Source: Sphingobium sp. SCG-1
GTDB taxonomy: Bacteria; Pseudomonadota; Alphaproteobacteria; Sphingomonadales; Sphingomonadaceae
DNA length: 64,000 nt
NCBI RefSeq assembly: GCF_002953135.1
Contig: NZ_CP026372.1
Location: 2,604,001-2,668,000 of the forward strand
Reading direction: 5' to 3'
Part shown: in pieces, positions 1-8,280 of the stretch
How the letters are laid out: each line of letters starts with the position of its first letter
How positions within the stretch are numbered: position 1 is the stretch's first letter
Notes under the pieces: model-generated
What the model saw: the letters and a program-made list of their open reading frames with translations, nothing else
Databases searched by the model: none
What the model was told of the DNA's origin: nothing
Program-made: the position numbers and the translations under genes

Positions 1-1507
1 GAACCAACGCCCGCGCCGCCGATCCGAGGTTCGGTGCATTCAGGAAGGCATGCCGCGCGATCAAAGACTCATCGCCGCCGTCGTTGATCAGGCGGCGGAT
101 AGTGTCATCGATACGGATCGCCTCGAACACGCCGATGCGGCCCTTGAACCCGGTTTCGCTGCATTCGGAACAGCCTTTCGCCTTGTAGACGATGGTGCCG
201 AGGTCGAAGCCGAGTAAGGCGGATGCCGACTTGTCCGCCTGCACCGGTTCGCGACAATGCTGGCAGAGGCGGCGAACAAGGCGCTGGGCGATGACGGCCC
301 GCAAGGTAGACGCCAGCAAAAACGGCTCGACGCGCATGTCGCGCATGCGGGTGATCGCGCCGACCGCGTCGTTGGTGTGGACAGTCGAGAGGACGAGGTG
401 GCCTGTCAGAGACGCCTGCACTGCGATCTCCGCCGTCTCGCGATCGCGGATTTCGCCGACCATCACCACGTCCGGATCTTGGCGCAGGATCGCGCGCAAT
501 CCCGCCGCAAAGGTGAGACCGACCTTCGGATTGACTTGCGTTTGCCCCACCCCGTCGATCGCATATTCGACCGGATCTTCGACGGTCAGGATATTGCGGC
601 TGCCATCGTTCAACTGGCGCAAGCCGCCATACAGCGTCGTCGTCTTGCCCGATCCCGTCGGCCCAGTGACGAGGATGATGCCATTGGGTTCAGCCAGCGC
701 CTCGCGAAAGATACGGTCGGCATTGCCGGTCATGCCCAGCACGTCGAGCGACAGGCCGGCATTCTCCTTGTCCAGGATACGCAACACGACACGTTCGCCA
801 GCGCGACTTGGCAGCGTAGAGACGCGCACGTCGAGAAGCTTGCCACCGAGCGTCAGGCCGATGCGGCCATCCTGCGGTACGCGGCGCTCTGCAATGTCGA
901 GACGCGCCATGACTTTCACGCGGCTGACGACAACCGGCGCGACGTGAGGCGGCATGCGTAATGTTTCACGCAATACGCCATCGATACGCATCCGCACGAC
1001 AAGACCGGTCTCATACGGCTCGATGTGAATATCGGACACACCTTGTCGTGCCGCTTCAGCGATGATGCCGTTGATCAGGCGGATGGCGGGCGCATCGTCG
1101 GCGCTGTCGAGCAAGTCGTCAGCAGTCGGTATGTCGCCTGCGATCAGGTCCAGTTCGTCCGCCCCGACCTCAAGCGAACCGGCCATGGCAGCGGCGCTGC
1201 CGTCCATCGCATAATGATCGGACAAATGTCTGTCGAACTGCGCCGGGTCAACGAAGCGCACGTCGAAACTCTGCGCAAGATGGCGGCGGACTTCGAGGAG
1301 AATGCGCGGATCGCCGCCCTCCCGGAACGCCACCGAGAGGCGCGCGCCTTCTTCCGTGCCGAGCAGGACTACGCCGAACTTTCGCGCAAAGCCGTAGGGG
1401 ATGTCGATCAGGCGTGGCGCAATGGCATGGGAAATGGCGAGCGGGTTCTCCGGCAACGAAGGAATGGTTTCCGTTTCGGCAGATGTATTGCCGCGGCCGA
1501 TCCTCAT
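1..1507 (-). CDS. gspE: Type II secretion ATPase GspE (3' end outside window)
   Basis: Cytoplasmic hexameric ATPase that powers type II secretion. About 502 codons are present and the C-terminal end lies beyond the left edge. The reverse strand reads an N-terminal GspE domain, then a Walker A motif VTGPTGSGKTTT (DNA about 632-666), an Asp/His-box region, and the two CxxC pairs (CQHC and CSEC) of the GspE/PilB zinc-binding tetracysteine motif. The ATG at 1507 has GGAGGG about 7 nt upstream and begins 46 nt after the gspD stop, so it is the third gene of a leftward gspC-gspD-gspE operon. PilB is the main alternative, but the gspCD context decides for GspE. Confidence 0.95.
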   Translation of the reverse strand, partial: MRIGRGNTSAETETIPSLPENPLAISHAIAPRLIDIPYGFARKFGVVLLGTEEGARLSVAFREGGDPRILLEVRRHLAQSFDVRFVDPAQFDRHLSDHYAMDGSAAAMAGSLEVGADELDLIAGDIPTADDLLDSADDAPAIRLINGIIAEAARQGVSDIHIEPYETGLVVRMRIDGVLRETLRMPPHVAPVVVSRVKVMARLDIAERRVPQDGRIGLTLGGKLLDVRVSTLPSRAGERVVLRILDKENAGLSLDVLGMTGNADRIFREALAEPNGIILVTGPTGSGKTTTLYGGLRQLNDGSRNILTVEDPVEYAIDGVGQTQVNPKVGLTFAAGLRAILRQDPDVVMVGEIRDRETAEIAVQASLTGHLVLSTVHTNDAVGAITRMRDMRVEPFLLASTLRAVIAQRLVRRLCQHCREPVQADKSASALLGFDLGTIVYKAKGCSECSETGFKGRIGVFEAIRIDDTIRRLINDGGDESLIARHAFLNAPNLGSAARALV

Positions 1508-1553
1508 GATTGACCCTCCACTTTACCGTCATGATGAAGGTAGTGTTCAGGCG

Positions 1554-3788
1554 TCATCGCTTCGGCTCACTCGGCGGAATCTGCACCGGACGCACAACAC
1601 TGGTAGAGGAGCGGACTTCTGGCGTCGTGATGACCGGCGTGCTGGGTACGGGAGCAGGTGCAACCGCCCCTCCACTCGCCGTCACGTCGCCCGGCTGTGG
1701 CGCAACCGGAGGCGTTGTACCCATATAATCGCGAAGAAGCTCGTCGAGGCTCGGTTCTTCATTGGGATTGCTGAGCAATTGCTGGCCGCGGATATAGCCA
1801 TAACGCTGGGCGGTCAGGCGTTGCGCGTCTTCCTTGCTGCGCAGGATCGTCGGCCGGATGAACACCATCAGGTTCGTCTTAGCCCGTGATTTGCTCCGCG
1901 ACTTGAAGATTTCACCCACCAGCGGAATATCGCTCAGGATCGGAATACGCTCGATCGTGCGACGCTCATTATCGTCGAGCAGGCCGCCCAATGCCAGTAT
2001 CTCGCCATCGTCCACGGTGACAGTCGTCTCGATCTCGCGCTTGTTAATGATGAGATCACTGCTGCTGCTCGATACGGGGCCAGCGATGCTGCTGACTTCC
2101 TGCCGCAGGAACAGCTTGATTGCGCCGCCCGCGTTGATCTGCGGCTTTACCTCAAGTTGCACACCGACGTTCTGACGTTGCACAGTGCGGAATTGATTGT
2201 CGAAATTCTGGCTCAGTGCCTCGCCGGTCGTGACGGGTACTTCCTGACCCACGAGGATGCTGGCCTTCTGGTTGTCTAGCGTCATCACCGACGGCGTGGA
2301 GAGGATGTTGCTGTCGGTATCGCTGCGCACCGCATTGATGATCGCCCCGAACAAGCCGTTCCTGCCCAAGCCCGTCGCTACGCCGCCGAAGCCGCCTGTC
2401 GCATTCAACAGCGAATCGACTGCTGCCTGCTGCAAGGTGTTGGAAAGATCTCCATTCTCAGTCGTGCTTGTGGTGGTGCGGGTGCCGTCCGGCGCCACGA
2501 CGGTGGTTGTGGTTTGATTAAGCGTGGTGGATGCATAGGCGCCCGCCAGCGTCAGGATGTTCGGGCTGGCATTGCTGTAGTTGGTCGCCGCAAAGCCGGT
2601 CTTGGTGCTGCCGATCAGGAATTGCACACCCAATTGCCGCGCTGCATTGTCGCCGATCTCGACGATGATCGCCTCAACCAGCACCTGTTCGCGACGCGTA
2701 TCGATCTGACGAATGGTCTCGCCCAGCATCCGCTGTACGTCGCTGTTCGCCGCGACAATGATCGCATTTGCGCCTTCATAGCGCGTGACGATCGCGGGGC
2801 CGCGCGTCGATATGCTGCTGCCCGTGCCCGCATTGCCGGAGGTGCTCGGTGCCGGCGCAGGCGCAGCGGCAGGCACGGCTGATCCGCCCTTGGCTACGGT
2901 GGCGGCGGCTTCGATCGCTTGCGTGCCTCCACCCTGTCCGACGAGTTGCTGGAGGACAGGCAACAGCTTCTCGGCATCGGCATGTTCAAGCCAGTAGACG
3001 CGGATTTCGGTGCCTGCGGCAGCCTGACGATCCAGTTGCCGCGCCATATCGGCAAGACGCGCAACAGTGCCGGGATCGCCGCGAAGGGCTATCGCATTGC
3101 TGCTGTCGATCGGCACTACAGTTGCGGTCGCACCCGCAGGCGCGCCTTCGCCGCCTCCACCAGTGCCGACCAGCGCCTGTAGCGACGTGGCGATTTCACG
3201 CGCGCCCGCGTTCTTCAACATCACCATCTGCGTGGCGGCGGTGTCGCGATCGATCCGCGCGATGACCTGGCGGATGCGCTGGATGTTGTCAGCATAGTCC
3301 GCGACGACCACACTGTTCCCGCCTCTGTTTGCGGTGACTGATCCATCCTTGCTCACGAGCGGACGCAGGGTTTCCAGCGCCGACGCCGCATCGATCGACC
3401 GGAGGCGGAAGACTTCGGTTACGAACTGATTGCGGTTAGCGGCGCGGCCGACGCTGCTCGGTTGTCCCGCCGCGCTGTCGGCCGGCTGGATGCGATACGC
3501 GCCGCCCGCCGACGGGACAGCGACGAGGCCGTTGGCGCGCAGCGTGGACAGGAATATTTCGAAATATTCGGATCGGGAGAGCGGTCGGTCGGTAACCACC
3601 GATACTTTCCCTTGCACACGGCTGTCGATGATGAAGGTCCGCCCGGTGACGCGCGCGGCGTCCTGAATGAAGGCGCGGATATCGGCATCGCGGACGTTCA
3701 GCGTCTGTTGCGCCTGCGCAGCTGAGGAGAGCGGCGCGGAGAGGACCAGCGCCAGGGCGGCGCCGCGAAGAAGAAGCTGGATTTTCAT
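1554..3788 (-). CDS. gspD: Type II secretion outer-membrane secretin GspD
   Basis: Outer-membrane secretin pore of the type II system, 744 aa. An N-terminal signal peptide (residues 1 to about 26, ending AQAQ) is followed by N0-N3 domains: N0 begins LNVRDADIRAFIQDAARVTG, and N1-N3 contain repeated KNAxAxEIA-type stretches. A Gly/Ser/Pro-rich linker lies near 300-330, and the C-terminal secretin domain carries VPVTTGEAL and the VGEIF/KxxLMVFIRPT signature. A Pro-rich tail (about 690-744) lacks an obvious S-domain. The start overlaps the gspC stop by 4 nt (ATGA), indicating translational coupling. Confidence 0.96.
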   Translation of the reverse strand: MKIQLLLRGAALALVLSAPLSSAAQAQQTLNVRDADIRAFIQDAARVTGRTFIIDSRVQGKVSVVTDRPLSRSEYFEIFLSTLRANGLVAVPSAGGAYRIQPADSAAGQPSSVGRAANRNQFVTEVFRLRSIDAASALETLRPLVSKDGSVTANRGGNSVVVADYADNIQRIRQVIARIDRDTAATQMVMLKNAGAREIATSLQALVGTGGGGEGAPAGATATVVPIDSSNAIALRGDPGTVARLADMARQLDRQAAAGTEIRVYWLEHADAEKLLPVLQQLVGQGGGTQAIEAAATVAKGGSAVPAAAPAPAPSTSGNAGTGSSISTRGPAIVTRYEGANAIIVAANSDVQRMLGETIRQIDTRREQVLVEAIIVEIGDNAARQLGVQFLIGSTKTGFAATNYSNASPNILTLAGAYASTTLNQTTTTVVAPDGTRTTTSTTENGDLSNTLQQAAVDSLLNATGGFGGVATGLGRNGLFGAIINAVRSDTDSNILSTPSVMTLDNQKASILVGQEVPVTTGEALSQNFDNQFRTVQRQNVGVQLEVKPQINAGGAIKLFLRQEVSSIAGPVSSSSSDLIINKREIETTVTVDDGEILALGGLLDDNERRTIERIPILSDIPLVGEIFKSRSKSRAKTNLMVFIRPTILRSKEDAQRLTAQRYGYIRGQQLLSNPNEEPSLDELLRDYMGTTPPVAPQPGDVTASGGAVAPAPVPSTPVITTPEVRSSTSVVRPVQIPPSEPKR

Positions 3789-4654
3789 GAACCTTGCAAT
3801 GTCAGGGCGATGGGTACGGTAGACGCGCCGCGTTCCACCATCAGGGAAATGCGGGCGCCGGGCGCAATCTGGTTCTGCAATGCCTGGAGGTCGGACATCG
3901 ACGTGATCGGACGACCGTTTACTTGCGTCACGATATCGCCGGGTTGGAACCCGGCGCTTTGAAACATCGCACCTTTAGGTGAAAGGACGAGGCCCGTGAC
4001 GCGTCCGCCTTCCGTGCGGGGACTAAAGCCGATGTCCGACCTGATCGCTGCGGGGGTGAGGCTTTGCGGCACGACATTTTGCGGGACGGTCTGTCCAGAG
4101 CCGGAGGACGGATCGGCTGAGGCGTTCGGATCGGCCACAGGTGCAGCTTGCGACTGGTCGAGGAAGACTGTTTCCTCAGCACCACCCCGGTCGATGACGA
4201 TGTGATCGAAGGCAACAGCCTTCAGCTTCACACCGGGCAGAATCTCATCACCCACGGCAAAGCTGTTCTGGAGACCGTCGGGTGTGGCGACGATCGCGCT
4301 CCCCTGCCCTGATCCTTCATTGACGCGGATGCCGTATACCGTGAGCGCAAGCGACGTGACCACGGGGCTACCGCTTGTTGCAGCTTCAGGCGTACGGAAG
4401 AACGGATCGAAGCGTGTAAAAAGCGCCTGCCGCTCTATTGCGGAAGGAACGACGACCTGTCGTCCTGCCCATGCTCCAAAGCTCGACACCGGGGTAGCAA
4501 TGGCCCAAATGAGGCGTGCAATCTGGATTGCGACTAGCGCCAGGACAAGCCACTCCAGCACGGAGACCGGATTGATGGAGCGACCGCCACGCGGCAGGCG
4601 TCGCGCCAGCAACGCAGCGCGTGCGCGGATGGCATCCGTGATCGCTCTCGACAT
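3785..4654 (-). CDS. gspC: Type II secretion inner-membrane clamp protein GspC
   Basis: Inner-membrane component that links the cytoplasmic platform to the secretin and helps recognise substrates; 289 aa from the chosen ATG. One transmembrane helix lies near residues 33-53. A homology-region domain sits at about 90-150, and a C-terminal PDZ domain spans about 200-289 (GFQPGDIVTQVNGRPI). A longer reading extends to 4756, but the ATG at 4654 has GGGGGGAG about 8-12 nt upstream and the extra N-terminus is not membrane-like, so 4654 is preferred. First gene of the leftward operon; a PhoB-box-like motif lies about 66 nt upstream (4720-4737). Confidence 0.9.
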   Translation of the reverse strand: MSRAITDAIRARAALLARRLPRGGRSINPVSVLEWLVLALVAIQIARLIWAIATPVSSFGAWAGRQVVVPSAIERQALFTRFDPFFRTPEAATSGSPVVTSLALTVYGIRVNEGSGQGSAIVATPDGLQNSFAVGDEILPGVKLKAVAFDHIVIDRGGAEETVFLDQSQAAPVADPNASADPSSGSGQTVPQNVVPQSLTPAAIRSDIGFSPRTEGGRVTGLVLSPKGAMFQSAGFQPGDIVTQVNGRPITSMSDLQALQNQIAPGARISLMVERGASTVPIALTLQGS

Positions 4655-4719
4655 GTGTTGCGCAGCTCCCCCCGGAATGGCCCGGTGCAGTTCAGTTAGG
4701 CGTCCATTCTTACCGTTAC

Positions 4720-4737
4720 GTGACGCAAATACGACAC
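4720..4737 (-). promoter_or_regulatory. PhoB-box-like tandem 7-mer upstream of gspC
   Basis: The + strand reads GTGACGC-AAAT-ACGACAC, that is two 7-mers 11 bp apart. The reverse complement GTGTCGTATTTGCGTCAC resembles the Pho-box layout CTGTCAT-N4-CTGTCAT and points toward gspC (start 4654). It also lies 58 nt before the divergent oxygenase start at 4795. A matching element lies at 10028-10045. This is an inference from spacing and partial consensus. Confidence 0.45.
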
Positions 4738-4794
4738 TTTTATTGCAGTACATCAAGCAATTGGCGCAGCCTTTAATTTTCGTTAGGCAGAGCC

Positions 4795-5442
4795 ATGTCT
4801 ACGACCTCTTCCGCTGCGCCTGGCGCCGATGCTACCGCTCGAATCGCCGCTTACCCCGGCGTCCAGCGATTTCCCAGCCGCGATCTCACGCTCTTCATTC
4901 AACGCCACTTCCTGTCGGAAGCACAATGCGTTGAACTCGTCACACGCATAGAGGCAAACCGCCGTCCATCAGACATAGCCGATGCAAATGGCGACGGCTA
5001 TTTCCGGACCAGCGAAACCTGCGATCTCGACCCTTTAGACCCGTTCGTCGCGCAGATCGATCAGGCGATTGCTAACTATGTCGGGATCGACCCTAAATTT
5101 GGCGAGCCGCTGCAAGGGCAGCGCTATTCTGTGGGTCAGGAGTTCAAGGCGCACACCGATTATTTCGAGCCGAATGGGCAGGACTTCGCAAAATACTGCA
5201 CTGTCGCGGGCAACCGGACCTGGACAGTCATGGTCTACCTGAACGAGACCCCCGCCGGCGGTGCAACGCGCTTCACGAAAGTCGGGAAGACGATCCAGCC
5301 TGAGCTAGGCAAGCTGCTGGCGTGGGACAACAGGCAACCGGATGGTACACTGAACCCCGCTACCATCCATCACGGGATGAAGGTGCGCAGCGGCCTTAAA
5401 TATGTGATTACCAAATGGTATCGAGAGCGGCCCTGGGGGTAG
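4795..5442 (+). CDS. Prolyl 4-hydroxylase-like 2OG-Fe(II) dioxygenase
   Basis: Non-haem iron, 2-oxoglutarate-dependent dioxygenase of the P4Hc type, 215 aa. The facial triad is visible: H120 and D122 (AHTDYF) and a distal His at 192/193 (IHHGMK), with K202 placed to bind the 2OG carboxylate. GGATRF at 155-160 is the usual beta-strand signature of the family. No signal peptide is evident, so it is probably cytoplasmic. It is divergent from gspC and convergent with the TonB-dependent receptor gene. Its substrate is unknown; bacterial relatives hydroxylate protein Pro or small molecules. A stem-loop covers its stop codon. Confidence 0.85.
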   Translation: MSTTSSAAPGADATARIAAYPGVQRFPSRDLTLFIQRHFLSEAQCVELVTRIEANRRPSDIADANGDGYFRTSETCDLDPLDPFVAQIDQAIANYVGIDPKFGEPLQGQRYSVGQEFKAHTDYFEPNGQDFAKYCTVAGNRTWTVMVYLNETPAGGATRFTKVGKTIQPELGKLLAWDNRQPDGTLNPATIHHGMKVRSGLKYVITKWYRERPWG

Positions 5443-5456
5443 CCCCAAGGCCGCTC
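5425..5456 (+). terminator. Hairpin terminator overlapping the oxygenase stop
   Basis: GAGCGGCC pairs with GGCCGCTC, and the inner TGGGG/CCCCA pairs around a GTAG loop with one mismatch; AATTTT follows 3 nt later. The oxygenase stop codon lies in the loop. It probably ends the + transcript and shields the convergent receptor gene. Confidence 0.55.
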
Positions 5457-5463
5457 GCCAATT

Positions 5464-8199
5464 TTAGAACTTTACTGTCGCACCCAGTGAGAAACTCCGG
5501 CCCAGTTCATATCGATTGATGTCGACACGATTGGCTCCGCTGCGCTGGAATTCTTGATACTTGGTCCGCGTCAGGTTGCGGGCCTCTGCCTTGAATTCGA
5601 CAGGTATGCCCATGAAATCCGTTCCTGCCCGCATGACGAGATCAAGTCGGAAGCCCGGCTTTTCGATGATGTCAGGCTGCTGCACGCTATTAAGACCACG
5701 GCTGGTCACCCGTTCGCTGGAATAGTTGCCGAGCACAGTGAATTGCAGGAGCCGATCCGTATCTTCAAGTCCGATCTGGACGTTAGCTATATGGTCTGAC
5801 TGACCCGTGAGAGGCTGGCCATCGCGGAACAAGACGTTTGCCGTCACGGCCTCGCCATTCGGTCCAATCACAGCGCTGTTGTCGATTTTCAGTTCGGACT
5901 GCGTATAGGTGTAGTTGCCGATCAGTACCAGACGCTTGGATTCGAACCATGCGCCTAGCCCCTGTAGCGGCACATACTTCTGCACTTCCAATTCTGCGCC
6001 GTAAAGCGTCGCTTCAGGAGCATTTGCGAAGCCGGTAGAGAGCTGCGCGCCGCTTGCCAGGAACGACACCTGCTCAATCGGGTTGTCGATTTTCTTGTAG
6101 AACCCGGCCAGCGACACTCGCTGATCCCGGCCCCAATACCATTCAAAGCGAGCTTCTGCATTTAACAACTCGCTATCCCTGAGAGCAGGATTCCCACGGA
6201 ACTCACGATCGGCTTCAAAGTCTTGATAAATCTGGCGCGCGAGTTCGCGGAATTGAGGACGGGCTATTGTTTTCGATCCCGCGACACGGAATTGCCAGTC
6301 CGGCGCAAAATTCCACGTCACGGTGGCCGACGGGAGCCAATAGTTATTGCTAAGGTTGGTTTCCTCGGTAGCGCCACCCGTTGTCACCGACTGCGTGGCG
6401 TCTTCATACCGAACGCCACCTGTCAGACGAAGGCCATCGACGATCTCGATCTCGGCCTGGCCATACCCGGCGTTGATTTCGAGGTCAGCGGTATACAATG
6501 CCGCCCCTTGCGCGCCCGAGTCATCACGGAGACCGATGCCGTAGTTGTAGATGTTGTAGTCGGAAATAAGATAATCCGGGCGCTCTTGCGCAACCGTAAG
6601 GGGCAAAGTGCTCGAAGCGATGTAGGACAGGAGGTAGCGAGAGGATTGGCGCTGCGTCTTCGTATACGCGTAACCACCCGAAAGGACGATCCTGCGGGCG
6701 CCCGGAACGCTGTAAGACACGTCCGCTGCTCCAGAATACAGATCCTCGCTCAGATCCGAAAATGCGATGCTGGCTTCCTGCCCGCCGCTGCTTGTAAGGG
6801 AATTGATATAGTCGTTCACGCCACTGTTGTAGGTGTAGACGAAAGTACGCTCATAGGGCGATTCCCGTTGCGTATTGGCGTAAGCGCCACGCAGGTCGAC
6901 ACTGAGGTCGCCGAACTTGAACTCGCCAACCAACTGCGTGTTGATCAACTGACGTTCAAACCAGTTGGTGTTCTGCTCGATAACGGGCGGCGTGCCATAA
7001 AAGTCGGGGTTCGCCACAGGCTCTGCGCCGCCGATGCTGTCGGTGTATCCAACCGACAAGCGGCCCTGCTTCACAGTGTCGCGAATGTAGAGGTTGGTCC
7101 AGCGCAGCTTGTGCTCGCCAAATTCAGCGCCGACGCCCAGCAGGCCGTTTACGACCACACGATTGTCGGTGATGACGGTCTGGCGGTCGGTATTGATGCC
7201 AGCAAGGTTGGGATCAGCCGAGAATTGCTGACGGATGTTGCGTGTGCGCCAGGTGCTGCTGTAGCCCGCCGCGGCAATGATGCCGATCCGTCCATCCGGC
7301 AGATCCGATGAAGTACCAAAGCTGACGTCGCTCGCAAAGTTGGCGGGAATGTCGGAGTTGCGCTGCAAAAGCGACGTTTGGGCATTCACCAGACCTGCGG
7401 CGAACGCCTGCCTCTCGGCAAGAGGCCTGCTAGCAAGCGTGCCGCTTCGTACCGCATCGCTGAGACCTTTTGGAAAGTCACGTAAGCCGTTGTCGAAACC
7501 CAGGAAGTCGAGGTCACTTCCGTCGTAGGTGTAGCCAAGCCTGGCGGTGGTTTCAGAATTGCCGCTGAGCGATGTGCCGACATTGAAGAATGTTTCTTTA
7601 GGGATGGCGATGGTCGTGAGGTTGATGACGCCGCCGCCGAACTCACCGGGATAGTTGGCCGAATAGCTCTTTTGCACCAGAGAAGACGCAATGACGCTGG
7701 TCGGGAAGATATCGAGGGGAACGACGCGACGAAGCGGCTCGGGGCTTGGCAATGGCGATCCGTTGAGGAGCGCCAGGGAGTAACGATCGCCGAGGCCGCG
7801 AACGAAAACGAAGCCGTTGCCGACAACACTGAGACCCGTAACGCGCTGGAGAGCACCAGCGATGTCGCCCTCGCCCGTCCGCGCAATATCGGCGCTGGAA
7901 AGAACGCTGACGATCTCGGGGGTGGCCCTCACCGGCTCTGGGATGTAGCGGCCAACAACGACGATATCGCCGCCCACGTCTCCGCCTGGCGTAGAGACGT
8001 CAACCTGGTCCTGAGGCGTGTCCTCCTGCGGCGCGGCGGCAGCATCTGCGGACTGCGCCGCTCCCTGCGGTGCGGTCGCAGAAGGGGTCGCGGTGGCGGA
8101 AGGCGCGCTCGATGTTGCAGGATCAGATTGCGCAAGGGCAGGCGGAACGAGCGCAGTGGTCAGCAGCAGCAGGCTACCAAAGGCGATGGGCTTGGTCAT
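5464..8199 (-). CDS. TonB-dependent outer-membrane receptor
   Basis: Outer-membrane beta-barrel receptor with plug, 911 aa. The signal peptide is residues 1-23 (ending ALAQ). A low-complexity Ala/Pro/Gln stretch reaches about residue 75. A TonB box-like GDIVVVG sits near 77-83 and a plug domain at about 92-205 (ALQRVTGLSVVGNGFVFVRG, then FGGGVINLTT). A 22-strand-type barrel runs to a terminal Phe (GATVKF), the usual BAM signal. It lacks an N-terminal STN domain, so no FecA-type sigma signalling is expected. It lies downstream of a lipoprotein gene on the same strand, separated by a 13-bp stem-loop. The ligand is not deducible; Pho-type regulation is suggested by the motif at 10028-10045. Confidence 0.93.
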   Translation of the reverse strand: MTKPIAFGSLLLLTTALVPPALAQSDPATSSAPSATATPSATAPQGAAQSADAAAAPQEDTPQDQVDVSTPGGDVGGDIVVVGRYIPEPVRATPEIVSVLSSADIARTGEGDIAGALQRVTGLSVVGNGFVFVRGLGDRYSLALLNGSPLPSPEPLRRVVPLDIFPTSVIASSLVQKSYSANYPGEFGGGVINLTTIAIPKETFFNVGTSLSGNSETTARLGYTYDGSDLDFLGFDNGLRDFPKGLSDAVRSGTLASRPLAERQAFAAGLVNAQTSLLQRNSDIPANFASDVSFGTSSDLPDGRIGIIAAAGYSSTWRTRNIRQQFSADPNLAGINTDRQTVITDNRVVVNGLLGVGAEFGEHKLRWTNLYIRDTVKQGRLSVGYTDSIGGAEPVANPDFYGTPPVIEQNTNWFERQLINTQLVGEFKFGDLSVDLRGAYANTQRESPYERTFVYTYNSGVNDYINSLTSSGGQEASIAFSDLSEDLYSGAADVSYSVPGARRIVLSGGYAYTKTQRQSSRYLLSYIASSTLPLTVAQERPDYLISDYNIYNYGIGLRDDSGAQGAALYTADLEINAGYGQAEIEIVDGLRLTGGVRYEDATQSVTTGGATEETNLSNNYWLPSATVTWNFAPDWQFRVAGSKTIARPQFRELARQIYQDFEADREFRGNPALRDSELLNAEARFEWYWGRDQRVSLAGFYKKIDNPIEQVSFLASGAQLSTGFANAPEATLYGAELEVQKYVPLQGLGAWFESKRLVLIGNYTYTQSELKIDNSAVIGPNGEAVTANVLFRDGQPLTGQSDHIANVQIGLEDTDRLLQFTVLGNYSSERVTSRGLNSVQQPDIIEKPGFRLDLVMRAGTDFMGIPVEFKAEARNLTRTKYQEFQRSGANRVDINRYELGRSFSLGATVKF

Positions 8200-8227
8200 G
8201 ATATTACCCCCGAGGGATTATACAGGA

Positions 8228-8263
8228 TCAGGGGGCGGCGACGCTTGCGCCGCCGCCCCCTGA
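8228..8263 (-). other. Intercistronic GC-rich stem-loop
   Basis: Perfect 13-bp arms, TCAGGGGGCGGCG (8228-8240) and CGCCGCCCCCTGA (8251-8263), surround a 10-nt loop between the lipoprotein stop and the receptor start. No T-run follows on the minus strand, so it looks more like an mRNA-stabilising or partial-attenuation hairpin than a full terminator. Confidence 0.65.
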
Positions 8264-8280
8264 CTAGCGCGCATTGGATA

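Noticed and set aside
192..961. Overlapping + strand frames of about 230-250 codons
   Set aside because: They lie opposite gspE, whose Walker A and tetracysteine motifs are clear on the minus strand.
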